64,000 bases of DNA from Lichtheimia corymbifera B2541. Lineage: Eukaryota > Mucoromycota > Mucoromycetes > Mucorales > Lichtheimiaceae. The DNA lies in contig JNEU01000826.1 of the NCBI GenBank assembly GCA_000697475.1, positions 62,001-126,000 of the forward strand, read 5' to 3'. This document shows positions 33,821-44,060 of the stretch, in pieces. Under the pieces are notes generated by a model, which was given only the letters and a program-made list of their open reading frames with translations, was not told the origin of the DNA and did no database searches. The translations under genes and the position numbers were made by a program. Every line of letters starts with the position of its first letter. Position 1 is the first letter of the stretch.

Positions 33821-35612
33821 ATGAGCAACAATTCCCGCGCCCACATCCACCCACATAAAAGCACACCTGTTGTCACCAACATTATCACACATCTCTTTCG
33901 TCTGCTGCATTTGCTCTCCAAATACCTTTTGGTAAGTGTCAAAAAGTCTTGGTGGGTGTCTACGAATTAAGATACTAACGCATTTAGCGTAGTGCTTCAT
34001 TGTTGTCTTTGTGATATTTGACCCCATTCTTTAATGGATCCTTTGTAGTATGTATGATTATCTTTCTATGTTGCTTTCCACTAAACTGATTACTACACCA
34101 AGTATTGATACCGCAATGTCTCATGAGGCTACATCTGGTTCTAAGGATCCACTTACGGCAGAGACAGCTACCTTGATGACACCATATCACCTTCCCAGAA
34201 GAACGAAGACTTGGTAAACTTGCTTGATAAGATCCCAGGCAGGGAATATGTGGAAGGTATTTATTCATGATTATGATCCCAATAGTAGCTAATACAGATA
34301 CCATTAGGAAGAGAATGTAAAATGAGCTACACGAACATCATCAAGCTGTTGAAGCGTGCCTTCAATCCTGACGGATGGGAACACAAAATCAGAAACTACA
34401 CGCATCAATACGTGAGTATATCATTGGCACTATAGATATATGACTGACAATTTTATGCAGACAAAAGTATGTAAACAATGCCGTTTACGAAACTGGGTAT
34501 CTAGTAACGGTTGCTGTCACTATTCATCGTATTGGTATACGCATGGAGTAAGTATGGCAAATTTGATTGCCATTACTGTCGATTCATTTTTCTTTATTTA
34601 AAGAGCTGCGGAATTGGACGCGGCTTAAACCAGCGTACATAGTCGACTTTGCGTCGCGACCATAATACGGCATTTGATCAAGAACAGGTATCACACACAG
34701 TGACATGATATGGTCAAAGTGATGAAAATGAAGGGGCTGCATTGTGCGAACGCCATCTGGCAGGCGCTTTGACCCAGGCGTAAGCTAAACAGGAGCAGTA
34801 CAAGCGCCTACACAAGCTCGTTCTTCGATCGAATACAGCCATTGATGCGCTATCCAACGCAATTGAATGCGCACAGACAAGGAATGATTACTTGACAAGA
34901 AAATACAGCGCACGTGTTGACAACAAGATTCCACCGATCCATCCCACAATGGATCGAAATTTGCTGAGCAAGCAGTTCATTGAGGAACGAGAAGCAAGGA
35001 ATAAGCGAATGAGCTGGATAGATTAATTAGCAGCTGGAAAAGAGAAAGGGATCTTGGATTACAAGAACGCGGATAGTCTACGCAACCAAAAATATATTAT
35101 AGAGTTTTGTTATTACAAAGATGTGTTTGGATGCACTGGAGGTTTCGGTAACACTAGACATGCCATGTTTGATTGTGCAATCTTGATGTGTTTAGAGTTT
35201 ACGAATGGTGCTCTTATTGGTGGATGCTTCGGAATGGATTGAGTAAAAAAGGCTGATGCTTGGGGCCCTGTTAAGACAATTACTGTTGTTGGATCACGCT
35301 CTCGTGTAAAGCGCAAAATGACACACCCTTTTGCTATACTTGAGGATCATCAGAAGGAATAATGGATCCTACCACATGGATACGGCTGGGGACAATGATG
35401 GATTGGATGGTGTTGTCGAGTGGGCTTTTATCTTTGACGAAAGGCGATTTGCCGGCATGGATGATATTGGAATGTTGGATCAAGGGACGCACAGCAACTA
35501 GTTTGCGATCATGGGTGAAGATGAAGACGCTTATGGCAGCAGCAACCAAGAATACAATGGCACAACGACACCCTCTGATTCTACATGGTCCACTGGTTGG
35601 GTTCTTGAATGA
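33821..35612 (+). pseudogene. Decayed multi-exon gene, copy 2 of the local duplicate family
   Basis: Readable coding pieces remain in order. Exon A, 33821-33931 (MSNNSRAHIHPHKSTPVVTN), is followed by an intron nearly identical to that of the 7.7-8.2 kb copy. Then come 34152-34256 (SYLDDTISPSQKNEDLVNLL) and 34308-34410 (MSYTNIIKLLKRAFNPDGWE). A Cys-rich piece, 34462-34550, reads VCKQCRLRNWVSSNGCCHYS, perhaps a zinc finger. Further on: ALCERHLAG; EQYKRLHKLV (34790-35026, homologous to exon B of the other copy); KNADSLRNQKYIIEFCYYKD (35054-35242); and RNNGSYHMDTAGDNDG (35352-35612). In-frame stops occur at 34781, 35240 and 35499. Several exon borders keep GT/AG. The product is unknown. The stops and shifting frames argue for a pseudogene, though a heavily spliced gene cannot be ruled out. 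Confidence 0.5.
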
Positions 35613-37038
35613 ACGGGAGGATAGAAATTTGAAGGTCGGAAAGCGAGATTGGACCATCTACATCATTGTATCGAGACGCTTTTGTTCCTTTTGTGATATT
35701 ACATTCGTTAAATAAAGCTTCCTTGTTTATATGCTGATACACGATAGGCAGTGGTAGTTCTTAGGATTGTACGCAGGTTTAAATAGGTGCTTGTATTTGC
35801 AAAGATAATAAACCCATAGTGAATGGCACCCAACAATAGTGCTTGTTACAGAAGCTTGGTCCATTGTAAGCTTAAATCTTTACATTTACATAAGAAAGAG
35901 TGAGCTCTGATACATTGTGGCACGAGTGCATGCATATACTTATCCAGTGACAACTTCCAGCATTCGCTATTTTGTATGTATAACCTCTACGTGTAACGAA
36001 ACCTAGAGATAAGCAGAAGAATTACTCCTCTTTTACTCTCGGAATGTACCGATCTTTTTTGGTTGGTTAACCATATCATGGTTGATTTGGAAAAGGTTCC
36101 GCACAGGCTATCATAAGCGGACCTGACTAGCATCGGCAGGCAGGGGCAGGATCCATTGTTGTGATGTAGCTTGAGACCGTTAGTAGCTCTCACACGGTCA
36201 TGCGTTTGTAAGCTTAGAGATGCATGCGTATTATAAACCATTGAACGACGATGAATAAACAACAGGCTCTCTTCCCGACTTCTTACCTTAGGGTGCGGAT
36301 GGACACGCGCTTTTTACCCTAGTGGTATTGAAGGAAGGATACGTTGACGACGGCGTTTTATATATTTATCTCCAACGTGAGAGTCTCCCTTGTGCATCCT
36401 ATCCCTATGTACATTGTATCCGACGCACGTTGTGTGGGGTGTTCAGTTAGCGTATACGCTGAGCATCACAGCAGTTAAAGATCCCGCACAACAATGGATT
36501 TTCCCTCTAAAAGCCTATACTAATCCGTACAGATTTATTCGTTCTTACATAATGTTGTATAAATTAGCGTAGCTGAAAGCTATCGTAGGTAAGCATGGCA
36601 CGTTCATGTACTCGTGAACCGTTGCTGATCAACAGCGTTGAGCAGAGTGAATCAAGTTACAATGAACCAAGCACTATGTTGGGAATCATCACTCCCGAAT
36701 TAATATCTTGCAATGTAAGCGTTCGAGAACCATTCCTGCCTTTCGTCTATCAGTACATAAACTAAGACCTGTGACAAAACAACAAAAGCATCTCGATACG
36801 ATGATGTAAATGATCCAATCTCGTTTTCCAACCTTCAAGTTTCTATTCCTCCTCATTTCAATCCAGAAGCCACCCAGTGATCCGCAGCTTAAGTATATGA
36901 ACTGATGGCATGATGCTCGCTTAGATAATATGTGAATTTAATGGAAAAGTTGAAGAATAGCAGGTGGTAGTGTATATGTTGTTTATCGAGAAAGTATGAT
37001 AAGGGAACAGCATTGTAAACTGATAAGCTACGGGTGTG
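35613..37038. other. Gene-poor stretch
   Basis: 1.4 kb with no open frame of convincing length or codon bias on either strand. It may contain more eroded copies of the neighbouring family, but I could not align any with confidence. Confidence 0.45.
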
Positions 37039-37419
37039 TCACATCGAGTCGACAGGGAAAACTGTGTCGTTGTATTCTTGATTGCTGCCGTTATAAACAT
37101 CCTTCATCCACGATTGTAAAATAGCTGCTGCACGCATTGACTTGAGTATCCCAATAGCATCCATGGCTGTAAAAGCACCTTTCGGCAAGGTGTAATACAT
37201 TTCATCAATCCAAACCAGTCTATCATCATCCTCAGCCGTATCCACGTGACATGATCCATTGTTCCTGCTAACGACGCGCCAAGTAATCACCACGATTCTC
37301 ATTACAGCACTTGATTGTATCCCTCCATCATAGCCAATATGTTGGTTGAGAAGAGCCATGTGATCGCTGCTGGTATGCTCCCTTTCCCATCCACTGCTGG
37401 TCAATCCTTTCTTGGTCAT
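37039..37419 (-). CDS. Hypothetical protein related to the 3' part of the decayed gene at 33.8-35.6 kb
   Basis: A 126-residue open frame, extendable upstream a little (HLDELLWKKMTKKGLTSSGW). It contains VVSRNNGSCHVDTAEDDD and YNGSNQEYNDTVFPVDS. Both match, in order, pieces of the relic at 35.35-35.6 kb on the other strand (RRNNGSYHMDTAGDNDG and YGSSNQEYNGTTTPSDS). The match extends to nucleotide level. A region between them, GAFTAMDAIGILKSM, aligns with RFAGMDDIGMLDQ. No domain recognised. It may be the 3' exon of a gene whose 5' part is not recognisable; a start at 37419 (MTKKG) is only a guess. Confidence 0.4.
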   Translation of the reverse strand: MTKKGLTSSGWEREHTSSDHMALLNQHIGYDGGIQSSAVMRIVVITWRVVSRNNGSCHVDTAEDDDRLVWIDEMYYTLPKGAFTAMDAIGILKSMRAAAILQSWMKDVYNGSNQEYNDTVFPVDSM

Positions 37420-37514
37420 TTTCTTCCATAACAGCTCATCCAGGTGTAGATTGCTTGTATTTCAGTGAGTTTGATAGCTCATATGACATCCCATCCATTT
37501 GAATCCGGATGTAT

Positions 37515-37630
37515 CAAAGCAAGTTGCCACACGTAAATAAAACTGCTTCTATACAATGGCTATCTGCTGTTGACTTGAAAAGGCTGTAAGACAAGTTGCC
37601 GCAAGTAACGAATGCTGTTTGAGACAATGG
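37515..37630. repeat. Short imperfect tandem duplication (about 70 bp unit)
   Basis: CAAGTTGCC, then a CACG/GCAAG-like stretch, then CTGCTTC or TGCTGTTTGA and CAATGG, occur twice (from about 37521 and about 37592). On the minus strand both units encode a TCGNL peptide after a hydrophobic pair. Confidence 0.45.
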
Positions 37631-37989
37631 AGTAAAGACCTCGCTAATAGCAGCTGCTGGAATGAATGCTGTTACGATTGGTTGTGGCAGAAGAGTGTAC
37701 AATAGAACGTGGCGTGTCAAGGAGTGCGCGTGTTGCTGTAGTGGGGTGCACACGCCATGGACTTGCCCGTTCAGTCAAAGACAATCGGTCAAAGCAATCG
37801 TAGAATGGACATGATAGACTGAAGCAAGGCAATCGTTCGTAGGTTGTAGTTGTACTTGAATGGGGGCAACAGTTGAGAATGGGAGGAGGGAGAGGGAAGA
37901 GGCTGAGAGTGGAAGAAGTGGGAAATTAAATAGGTTAGGCACAGTCAGATATATACATGCACACTGTAAATTAATGGATCCATGACCTT

Positions 37990-38613
37990 GATTGCCTCTC
38001 TCGAACCTGAAACTTTAACACAAGATGCTCTTGGTCATGCTGATCAACTTTGTGTTAATAAAGAAACCATGCTTCATTTGAAAATTTTGAATGGGAGGGT
38101 GTAATGTGGGGTTTACTATAACGGACGGAAATTGGGAAAGCGCCGGATTTATGAAAAAGTCATTTACTATGTATTACCATGGGATTGCCCACTTTGAACT
38201 TGAAACTTGGTCAGGAGGTTCTCTGGGACATGCTGATCAACCCCATTCATTTAAAAATCGCAAGCTTCATTATAAATGTTTTGAATGCGGGGCGGCCCAA
38301 ATTTAGGCAAAAGTAGAGTGGACGCTCCCTGAGCCTGAGATTGGCTATCTCGAGCCTGAAACTTTTATGCAAGGTACTTTCGACCACGACGAGCAATTTT
38401 GTTCCCATAAAGGTGCCACGCTTCATTATGAAGATTTTGGATGGCAGCGCATAAATGAATGGACGGGAACATAAACAGGGTGTGCGCCGGCGCCCGCCGA
38501 TATTGGCCATCTCGAACATGAAACTTGGTCAGAAGGTCCTCTAGGCGATGTTGATCAACTTTGTTCTCATAAAGACGCCACACTTCATTATGGCAATTTG
38601 AAGAAACTGGCAA
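37990..38613. repeat. Degenerate four-unit tandem repeat
   Basis: Four units begin at about 37990, 38183, 38339 and 38500 (spacing 193, 156, 161 bp). Each has GATTGGC/GATTGCC-like sequence, CTCGA(A/G)C.TGAAACTT, a (C/T)GATCAA-type stretch, and GCTTCATTAT or close variants followed by TTTTGAATG or TTTGAAG. On the minus strand unit 4 reads NEVWRLYENKVDQHRLEDLL and unit 2 reads VDQHVPENLLTKFQVQSGQS. A periodic coding origin of roughly 53 residues is therefore possible, now broken by stops and frame changes. Confidence 0.6.
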
Positions 38614-39099
38614 CCTTTATGTTTTACATATGCTGTAAGCGTGGTGCTAAATGTAAACGGGTCTTGACTCAAATGTTAAGTGGCTAGAGCGTGATAGAGC
38701 CAAAGATGCAGAGAGAGTTCTTTATGTGTAATCGAGCCAACAAGTCAAGATTAAAGGGTACTTATATGCTATCGATGTAGTAATGGGTCATGAATTGGGA
38801 GCTGATACATAGTCACCTCCTCCCATTTCGAACTGCCGTCTATTCCCCACAATGGAACGATACTGCTACTCCAGTAATTATTTCCATCATTCACTTGTCG
38901 TGATCCGAGCTAAATTGAATGAGCGAAGCGAGCAACGCCTTAAAATCGAAAACATCGACAACATAAACGTCTTTTGCTTTACACATCACAACAGAGCCAT
39001 CGCTGCTTATCATAGGATGATTCGAAGGCAAAAACATGCAACTCTTTTATATTACCAATGTAACTAATAATAAAACGGTGTTGGGAATGGGAGTGACTT
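38614..39099. other. Intergenic after the tandem repeat
   Basis: About 0.5 kb, including the 3' flank of the Sec12-like gene. No supported gene. Confidence 0.45.
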
Positions 39100-40749
39100 C
39101 TAATCGGTTGAGGTCTCATTGAAAACTGCCGAGCTGTCAGTGTAGTAAGAGTCAAAAAGTCGCAAGATGGCTACTAGTAGCAGGGAAACAATCACAGCCA
39201 ACAATACAGTCTTGAGCGGGTGAATCACTGCAGCAGCACCTATAGTGAAGAGGTTCATTCGATTAGCCAAAAGTACAATTTCTCCATTTGAAGGATAGTG
39301 GACTTACTGCTAGGGAATTGTTGGGGAAGTGAGACGACACGACAGCTGTTGTCAGCGGATCCTGTTGCAAGTAGTAATCGATCAGGGCTGATGGCGATAC
39401 TCGTGATAGAAAAGCCGTGCGCTTCCTTCACCGTATGCAGAACCTACACACATCACTGTTAGGTTATGCCATAACCCAGCATCCATCACTACAACTTGCC
39501 CGTAATGTTGTCGCATCCATAATGATAACCGAAAAATCGGCAGTTGCTGCAACGGCCATGCCACCTTCCCGGCTATAGAAAGCATATCAGTATATATCGC
39601 TCAGTTGTATCCCTTGCCTCAATCATCCTACCTTAGACAGAACGAAGTAATGGGCTTTTTACTGATCTTCACGTTGCGGACAACCTCCAAAGTGTATGCA
39701 TCAAGCTTCAAAAGATGACCACCAGACTTGCTGTTGCCTACCAAATAGGCGCTTTCCTTGCTGTATAACCGGCCGTATCTGAAAATGCAACACTGCAGCT
39801 ATGAGATAACTGCCCAACGTCTTTCCAAAATATATTTACCTGAATGCACGGAACTGTAGTTTTTGCTTCTTATCAAGTGCCGGGCTTGAAATTGTCTGCA
39901 TCACTTTGCCAGTATGTCGACCACGAAGGCTTGCGAGCTTGATAGCATCCCTTGTAAGAGCAACCAGCTTGTCCTTCTTGTTCGAGATATCCACATCCAT
40001 CACTTCATCGTCCTCCGAAACTTGAATCGTGTCACAAAGAGGAGTGTAATCGGGATAATTGTACACATTCACTTGACCATTGGATGTGCCCGTTGCAAAC
40101 AAACTGCCATCAGCACAGAAACGAACCGCTTTCTGGATACATGTTTTCCATTAGCCATCTCATAACCGCATACCTTTGGATGTACGTACCTGGTAGTCGT
40201 CAGGATTCTTGCTATCAAGAGTTGACATTGACTTGACAAGCTCGATCCTATCCATATACCTATTAGCATGCATGATCACACTACATCACCACCTTTTTCC
40301 TTACGTTGCTTCATGAGCCTTGAATACGCGACAATTGCTATTCTCTCCTTTCTTGATATTTTCCTCGGAAGCATTGACACCTGCCAATATCGTATCGTCC
40401 TATAATAACGCGTATGCTGTTTAGACCCCATGAACAAGCCTTGGGTCGCTGATGCTTTACCACAGGATGCACATCAATGCACATGGGTGCATCTTCCTCG
40501 TTCGAAAACTCGTACACCGCCTCTTCCTCGAGATCTTTACGACGTGGCTCTACGCGATACGAGACCTGTTGACTGCATTTAGTTGCATGCATTGGAAGAG
40601 AGTAGTTTACTTGCCAGTTTGTTCTGGATACCCGATCGACCAGCACCACCGCCTCCTCCTACAAGCAACTGGTTCGTTGTAGTAAACGCAAGGCCGAATA
40701 CAGGAAAGCCAACGGGTACAGCGTATGTGGGGCACTGAGGTCTGACCAT
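39100..40749 (-). CDS. SEC12: Sec12-like guanine nucleotide exchange factor (WD40, ER membrane)
   Basis: Exchange factor for Sar1 that starts COPII coat assembly at the ER. The start MVRPQCPTYAVPVGFPVFGL leads into a first WD blade with TNQLLVGGGGGAGRSGIQNK, the Gly-rich potassium-loop region typical of Sec12. Later blades: AVRFCADGSLFATGTSNGQV, VMDVDISNKKDKLVALTRD, and AHGFSITSIAISPDRLLLAT near the end. It ends with a single transmembrane helix (TVLLAVIVSLLLVAILRLF) and a short lumenal tail (YYTDSSAVFNETSTD). About eight exons. The first intron appears to use a GC donor (CTG|GCAAGT), because only this keeps the frame into VSYRVEPRRKDLEEE. Confidence 0.85.
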
Positions 40750-41083
40750 AGGATACGGGTGTGGGTGTGTGGAAGAAGATAGGCGAATCCTACACCAGAA
40801 TCACTCTCAGCTATAGCTTCATTATTACTGCCTGCATAACAATGCACCATTTTCAGGGGTCGACTCAAGATGTGCTTTCCATTTTATACTCGTATCCAAT
40901 ATTGCTACCCTACAACGTTGATGGAATAATAATAAACGCTTTGTTGTGCCTTTAGGCTTATGTTTCATTATTACAATTGCTGACACCGTGTAATTGGACA
41001 TTGCTGCTTACAGTGTATGTAATGGATATACTTCTTACAAGGATAGTGAAGGATGATGCTGTTATTGCATTTTAATATGTCAT
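40750..41083. other. Intergenic: Sec12 promoter and 3' flank of old yellow enzyme
   Basis: 334 bp, both flanking genes on the minus strand. Nothing notable seen. Confidence 0.5.
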
Positions 41084-42256
41084 CTATTCTTTGGCTTGCT
41101 CAGCTTGGTAAAAGGGGTAATCAATGTATCCACGCTCATCACCACCATAAAAGCTAGGACGATGATACTTGTTGAGAGGCCATCCATACTTGAGACGAAG
41201 GACAAGGTCAGGGTTGGCAATGTAGGCACGTCCTATGGCAACAAGGTCTCCTGTTTCATCAGAAAGCTCTTTAGCCGTTTCAGGCTTAGTAGAGAATCCA
41301 CCACTGGCCATAAAAGTGCTCTTCCACAACTTTCGGAAAGGATCGAGGGTGTTGACAGTGTCATTTTGTGTTTTGCGACCAAAGTCATCACGTGGACCAA
41401 GCATGTGCAAATAAGCGAGATCTTGAGGAAGGTGGCTCACGATGTATCCCCATGTATCATATGGCGTCTCGTCTTCCATGTCCTTTATATCGGGGTCAGT
41501 ATTCACTCACTTTTATCCGTATGCATCGTCAAGTACCTGGAATTCGCTCCATGGCGTCAAACGTAAAGCGGTACGATCACTTCCAATAGCATCAGCTACT
41601 GCCTTGGTCACCTCAAGACAAAGACGAGCGCGGTTTTCAATAGATCCACCATATTCATCAGTGCGCTTGTTGCTGGAGGTGTTGATAAATTGATCGAGCA
41701 AATATCCATTACCACCATGGATTTCAACACCGTCAAAACCAGCTTCTTCAACAGCACGCTTGGCAGCAACAGCAAAATCACGTGCAATACCAGGCATCTC
41801 ATCAACTTCAAGAGGACGTGGCACCTCATTAGGTGTATCGACCAACAAACTGCGGCCCTCGATAGCAATGGGTGATGGGCCAACTGCAGGTTTGTTACCA
41901 GGAATCAGTTGCTTTAAACTGGCTCTGCCGGGATGCCAAATCTGCAAGTACATATAGCATCCCTTTGCATGGACAGCATCCACAATTTCTTTCCAAGCCG
42001 CCACCTGCTTATCGGTATAAATGCCGGGGCATCCTGCAAATGGACCACTCTCAGCAGTAATGGCAGTTGCCTCGGTGATAATCAACGATCCCTTAACGTG
42101 AGCACGTTGGGTATAATATTCCTTCATCATGGGTGGCGTTACAGCATGGTCTTCATCGGATCGGTTACGTGTAAGTGGTGCCATCACCACACGATGCTGA
42201 AGCTCCATACGACCGACTTTGACGGGCTCAAACAATTTGGAGGATGATACGGTCAT
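41084..42256 (-). CDS. NADPH:flavin oxidoreductase, old yellow enzyme family (copy 1)
   Basis: FMN-dependent ene-reductase acting on alpha,beta-unsaturated carbonyls. Start MTVSSSKLFEPVKVGRMELQ at 42256; one intron after PWSEFQ, then DMEDETPYDTWGYIVSHLPQ to the stop at 41084. Marks: HRVVMAPLTRNRS (flavin-contacting Thr), LQIWHPGRAS (Trp), GFDGVEIHGGNGYLLDQFIN with the substrate-binding His, Asn three residues later and Tyr, TSSNKRTDEYGGSIENRARL, and the C-terminal SFYGGDERGYIDYPF. Length about 380 residues fits. A paralogue with the intron at the same position lies at 50568-51771. Confidence 0.93.
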
Positions 42257-44060
42257 GTTGTGAAAAGGAAAAAGAAAGGGAAAAAGAAACAGAGTATTAG
42301 GAACACGCTCAAGCGCTATTTTTCTTTTGTGTCCCTTAGCTCGTGTAACTCGCTGTGTCTTGCGCTGTTTAATTATTTGATATCCCACATTAGCTTACAA
42401 AGTGCTGACACAATTATCACCGGCATGAAAGAAAAAGCTGTTTTTATTATTCACCTGGGATAAACCAAAGCCATGCTGTTGTCATGTCATAGGAGCAGTA
42501 GTAACAATGGACCAAGCCCCTGGATTGATAACATGGTGGAGTATTCCAAGTGATACGAGCCAAATGGTAGGATATGAAAACTAAGATTTAGCTACCAAGC
42601 CTCGTAGAGATGTGGCACATGGAAAACCTAAACATTGAAAATGTGATCCATTTGTTTATGTGGATCTTCGCTTTATCAAATTGGGGAAATTTGTTTGGAT
42701 AATCACGTTTTTAGTTGTTTGGGTAATCATATTGATAAGCTCAGCCTTCCAGGTCACAGCACTGCCGGTAGATGCAAATAGCGTCCTTGTTCAATACAAT
42801 TGGGCTTTAGAGAAGGTGTATGATTGTCTTCTTCATCGCTCACAAACGTTGAAAAAGGGTTCCTGTACAACGGATAATCCCGATCGCACCTGAGGAGGAG
42901 GATGTTGCACCCGAAATCTTAAAGTCAGCAGGCAAGACATGTATGTACATGCGTCAACTTATATCCCCGCGGTATAAAGAATGATGGATACCACATTTCT
43001 GGATCAAAAGATCATGTTCATCATCATTCTCGAATAACGTTCTTGCGAGGAATCCCAGATGTTGGAAGTGGTGTGAGTGCATATCGATGATTAAGGGAAC
43101 ACAAACATGACGATTGAAAAGCAGCACATGTAAACAAACACACCGTTTGCATAAAGTGGGATCTTGCTGCATACCCCAATGTGCCACATGACTCCCACAA
43201 CCTTTTGCAATTAAATGAATGCTGCTTTATATATACAATGACTGATCAGCTTTGTTGAGGGTGTCATTGAGTGCATGGATGATACGATTACTTGTGGAGC
43301 GAAGACATCAAGAAGCAAATGTATCAAGTAATAAAAAGCCCACCCCCCTTGAATCAGACGCATTGTCAATACAGCAATGTGGCTCATTTGACAGTGCAGC
43401 AGCAGCAGCAGCAGCGGGCATGTATGTGTATGTATATACATGTCAGTGCCCTGGGTTCTCTCATAATATATCCCAGCAACACAAACAACAGCTCGGGTTC
43501 ATGTGCGTGAATGTTGTGCCTCCGCAATGACTCAAGTGTGTATCTCGTGTTATGCACCGGAGGACAAAGCACGAGTTGCTGTCAGTAATATCTGTGAAAT
43601 GGCTACACGTGAGCCTTCTTTATCCTGCAGCTTCAAGTTCAGACAATGCTGCTTCATGAGACATGAGATCCCCGCCCTTGTTGTTATTCATAAAACGCCA
43701 CATGCATCCATTGCACGATGTTAAGTATCAACATCATCCCTATTTTCTTAATTCATTGTCGTTTTGAAAAGTGCAAGAGCTAGTTGCAATGGGGATATTT
43801 CTGGTATCATTTATCAGATTAGGTGCATGATAATAATAGCGAAATGAGAGAGAGGAAAACGAGAACCAAATGCAAGTACATCCTTACAGTTAGCCCACAT
43901 GGGTTAGTGTGTAACCCAACCCAAAAACTACTTTGGGGGGTCAAAACAAAAAACAAAAAAGAAGGCTGCCCTTTGTCTTTATACTGCAATTTACATCTTT
44001 TCCTTTCTCTCTTTCTCTTCTTTACAATAACAACAACCCGCTTTTCCTCTCCAGTTTTAT
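42257..44060. other. Large intergenic region, 1.8 kb
   Basis: Both flanking genes point away, so two promoters are here. It contains a (CAG/GCA)n tract near 43398-43417 and a pyrimidine-rich stretch just before 44061. A 78-codon open frame at 42660 begins only with GTG and was not accepted. No gene supported. Confidence 0.5.

Noticed and set aside
33477..33824. 115-codon plus-strand frame before the decayed gene
   Set aside because: Composition looks random and it has no related sequence in the window; it overlaps the start of the duplicated exon only at its end.
36390..36640. tRNA-like stretch in the gene-poor interval
   Set aside because: No 7-bp acceptor stem with matching T-arm GTTCGANNC and anticodon arm could be built.
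42660..42893. 78-codon frame with a hydrophobic N-terminus (possible small secreted protein)
   Set aside because: It begins with GTG; the nearby ATG at 42658 is in another frame and closes quickly. No splice-linked exons were found.
42954..43724. Several 60-90 codon frames in the 42-44 kb gap, one with poly-Gln/Ala from a CAG tract
   Set aside because: No codon bias, no domains; explained by a microsatellite and chance.
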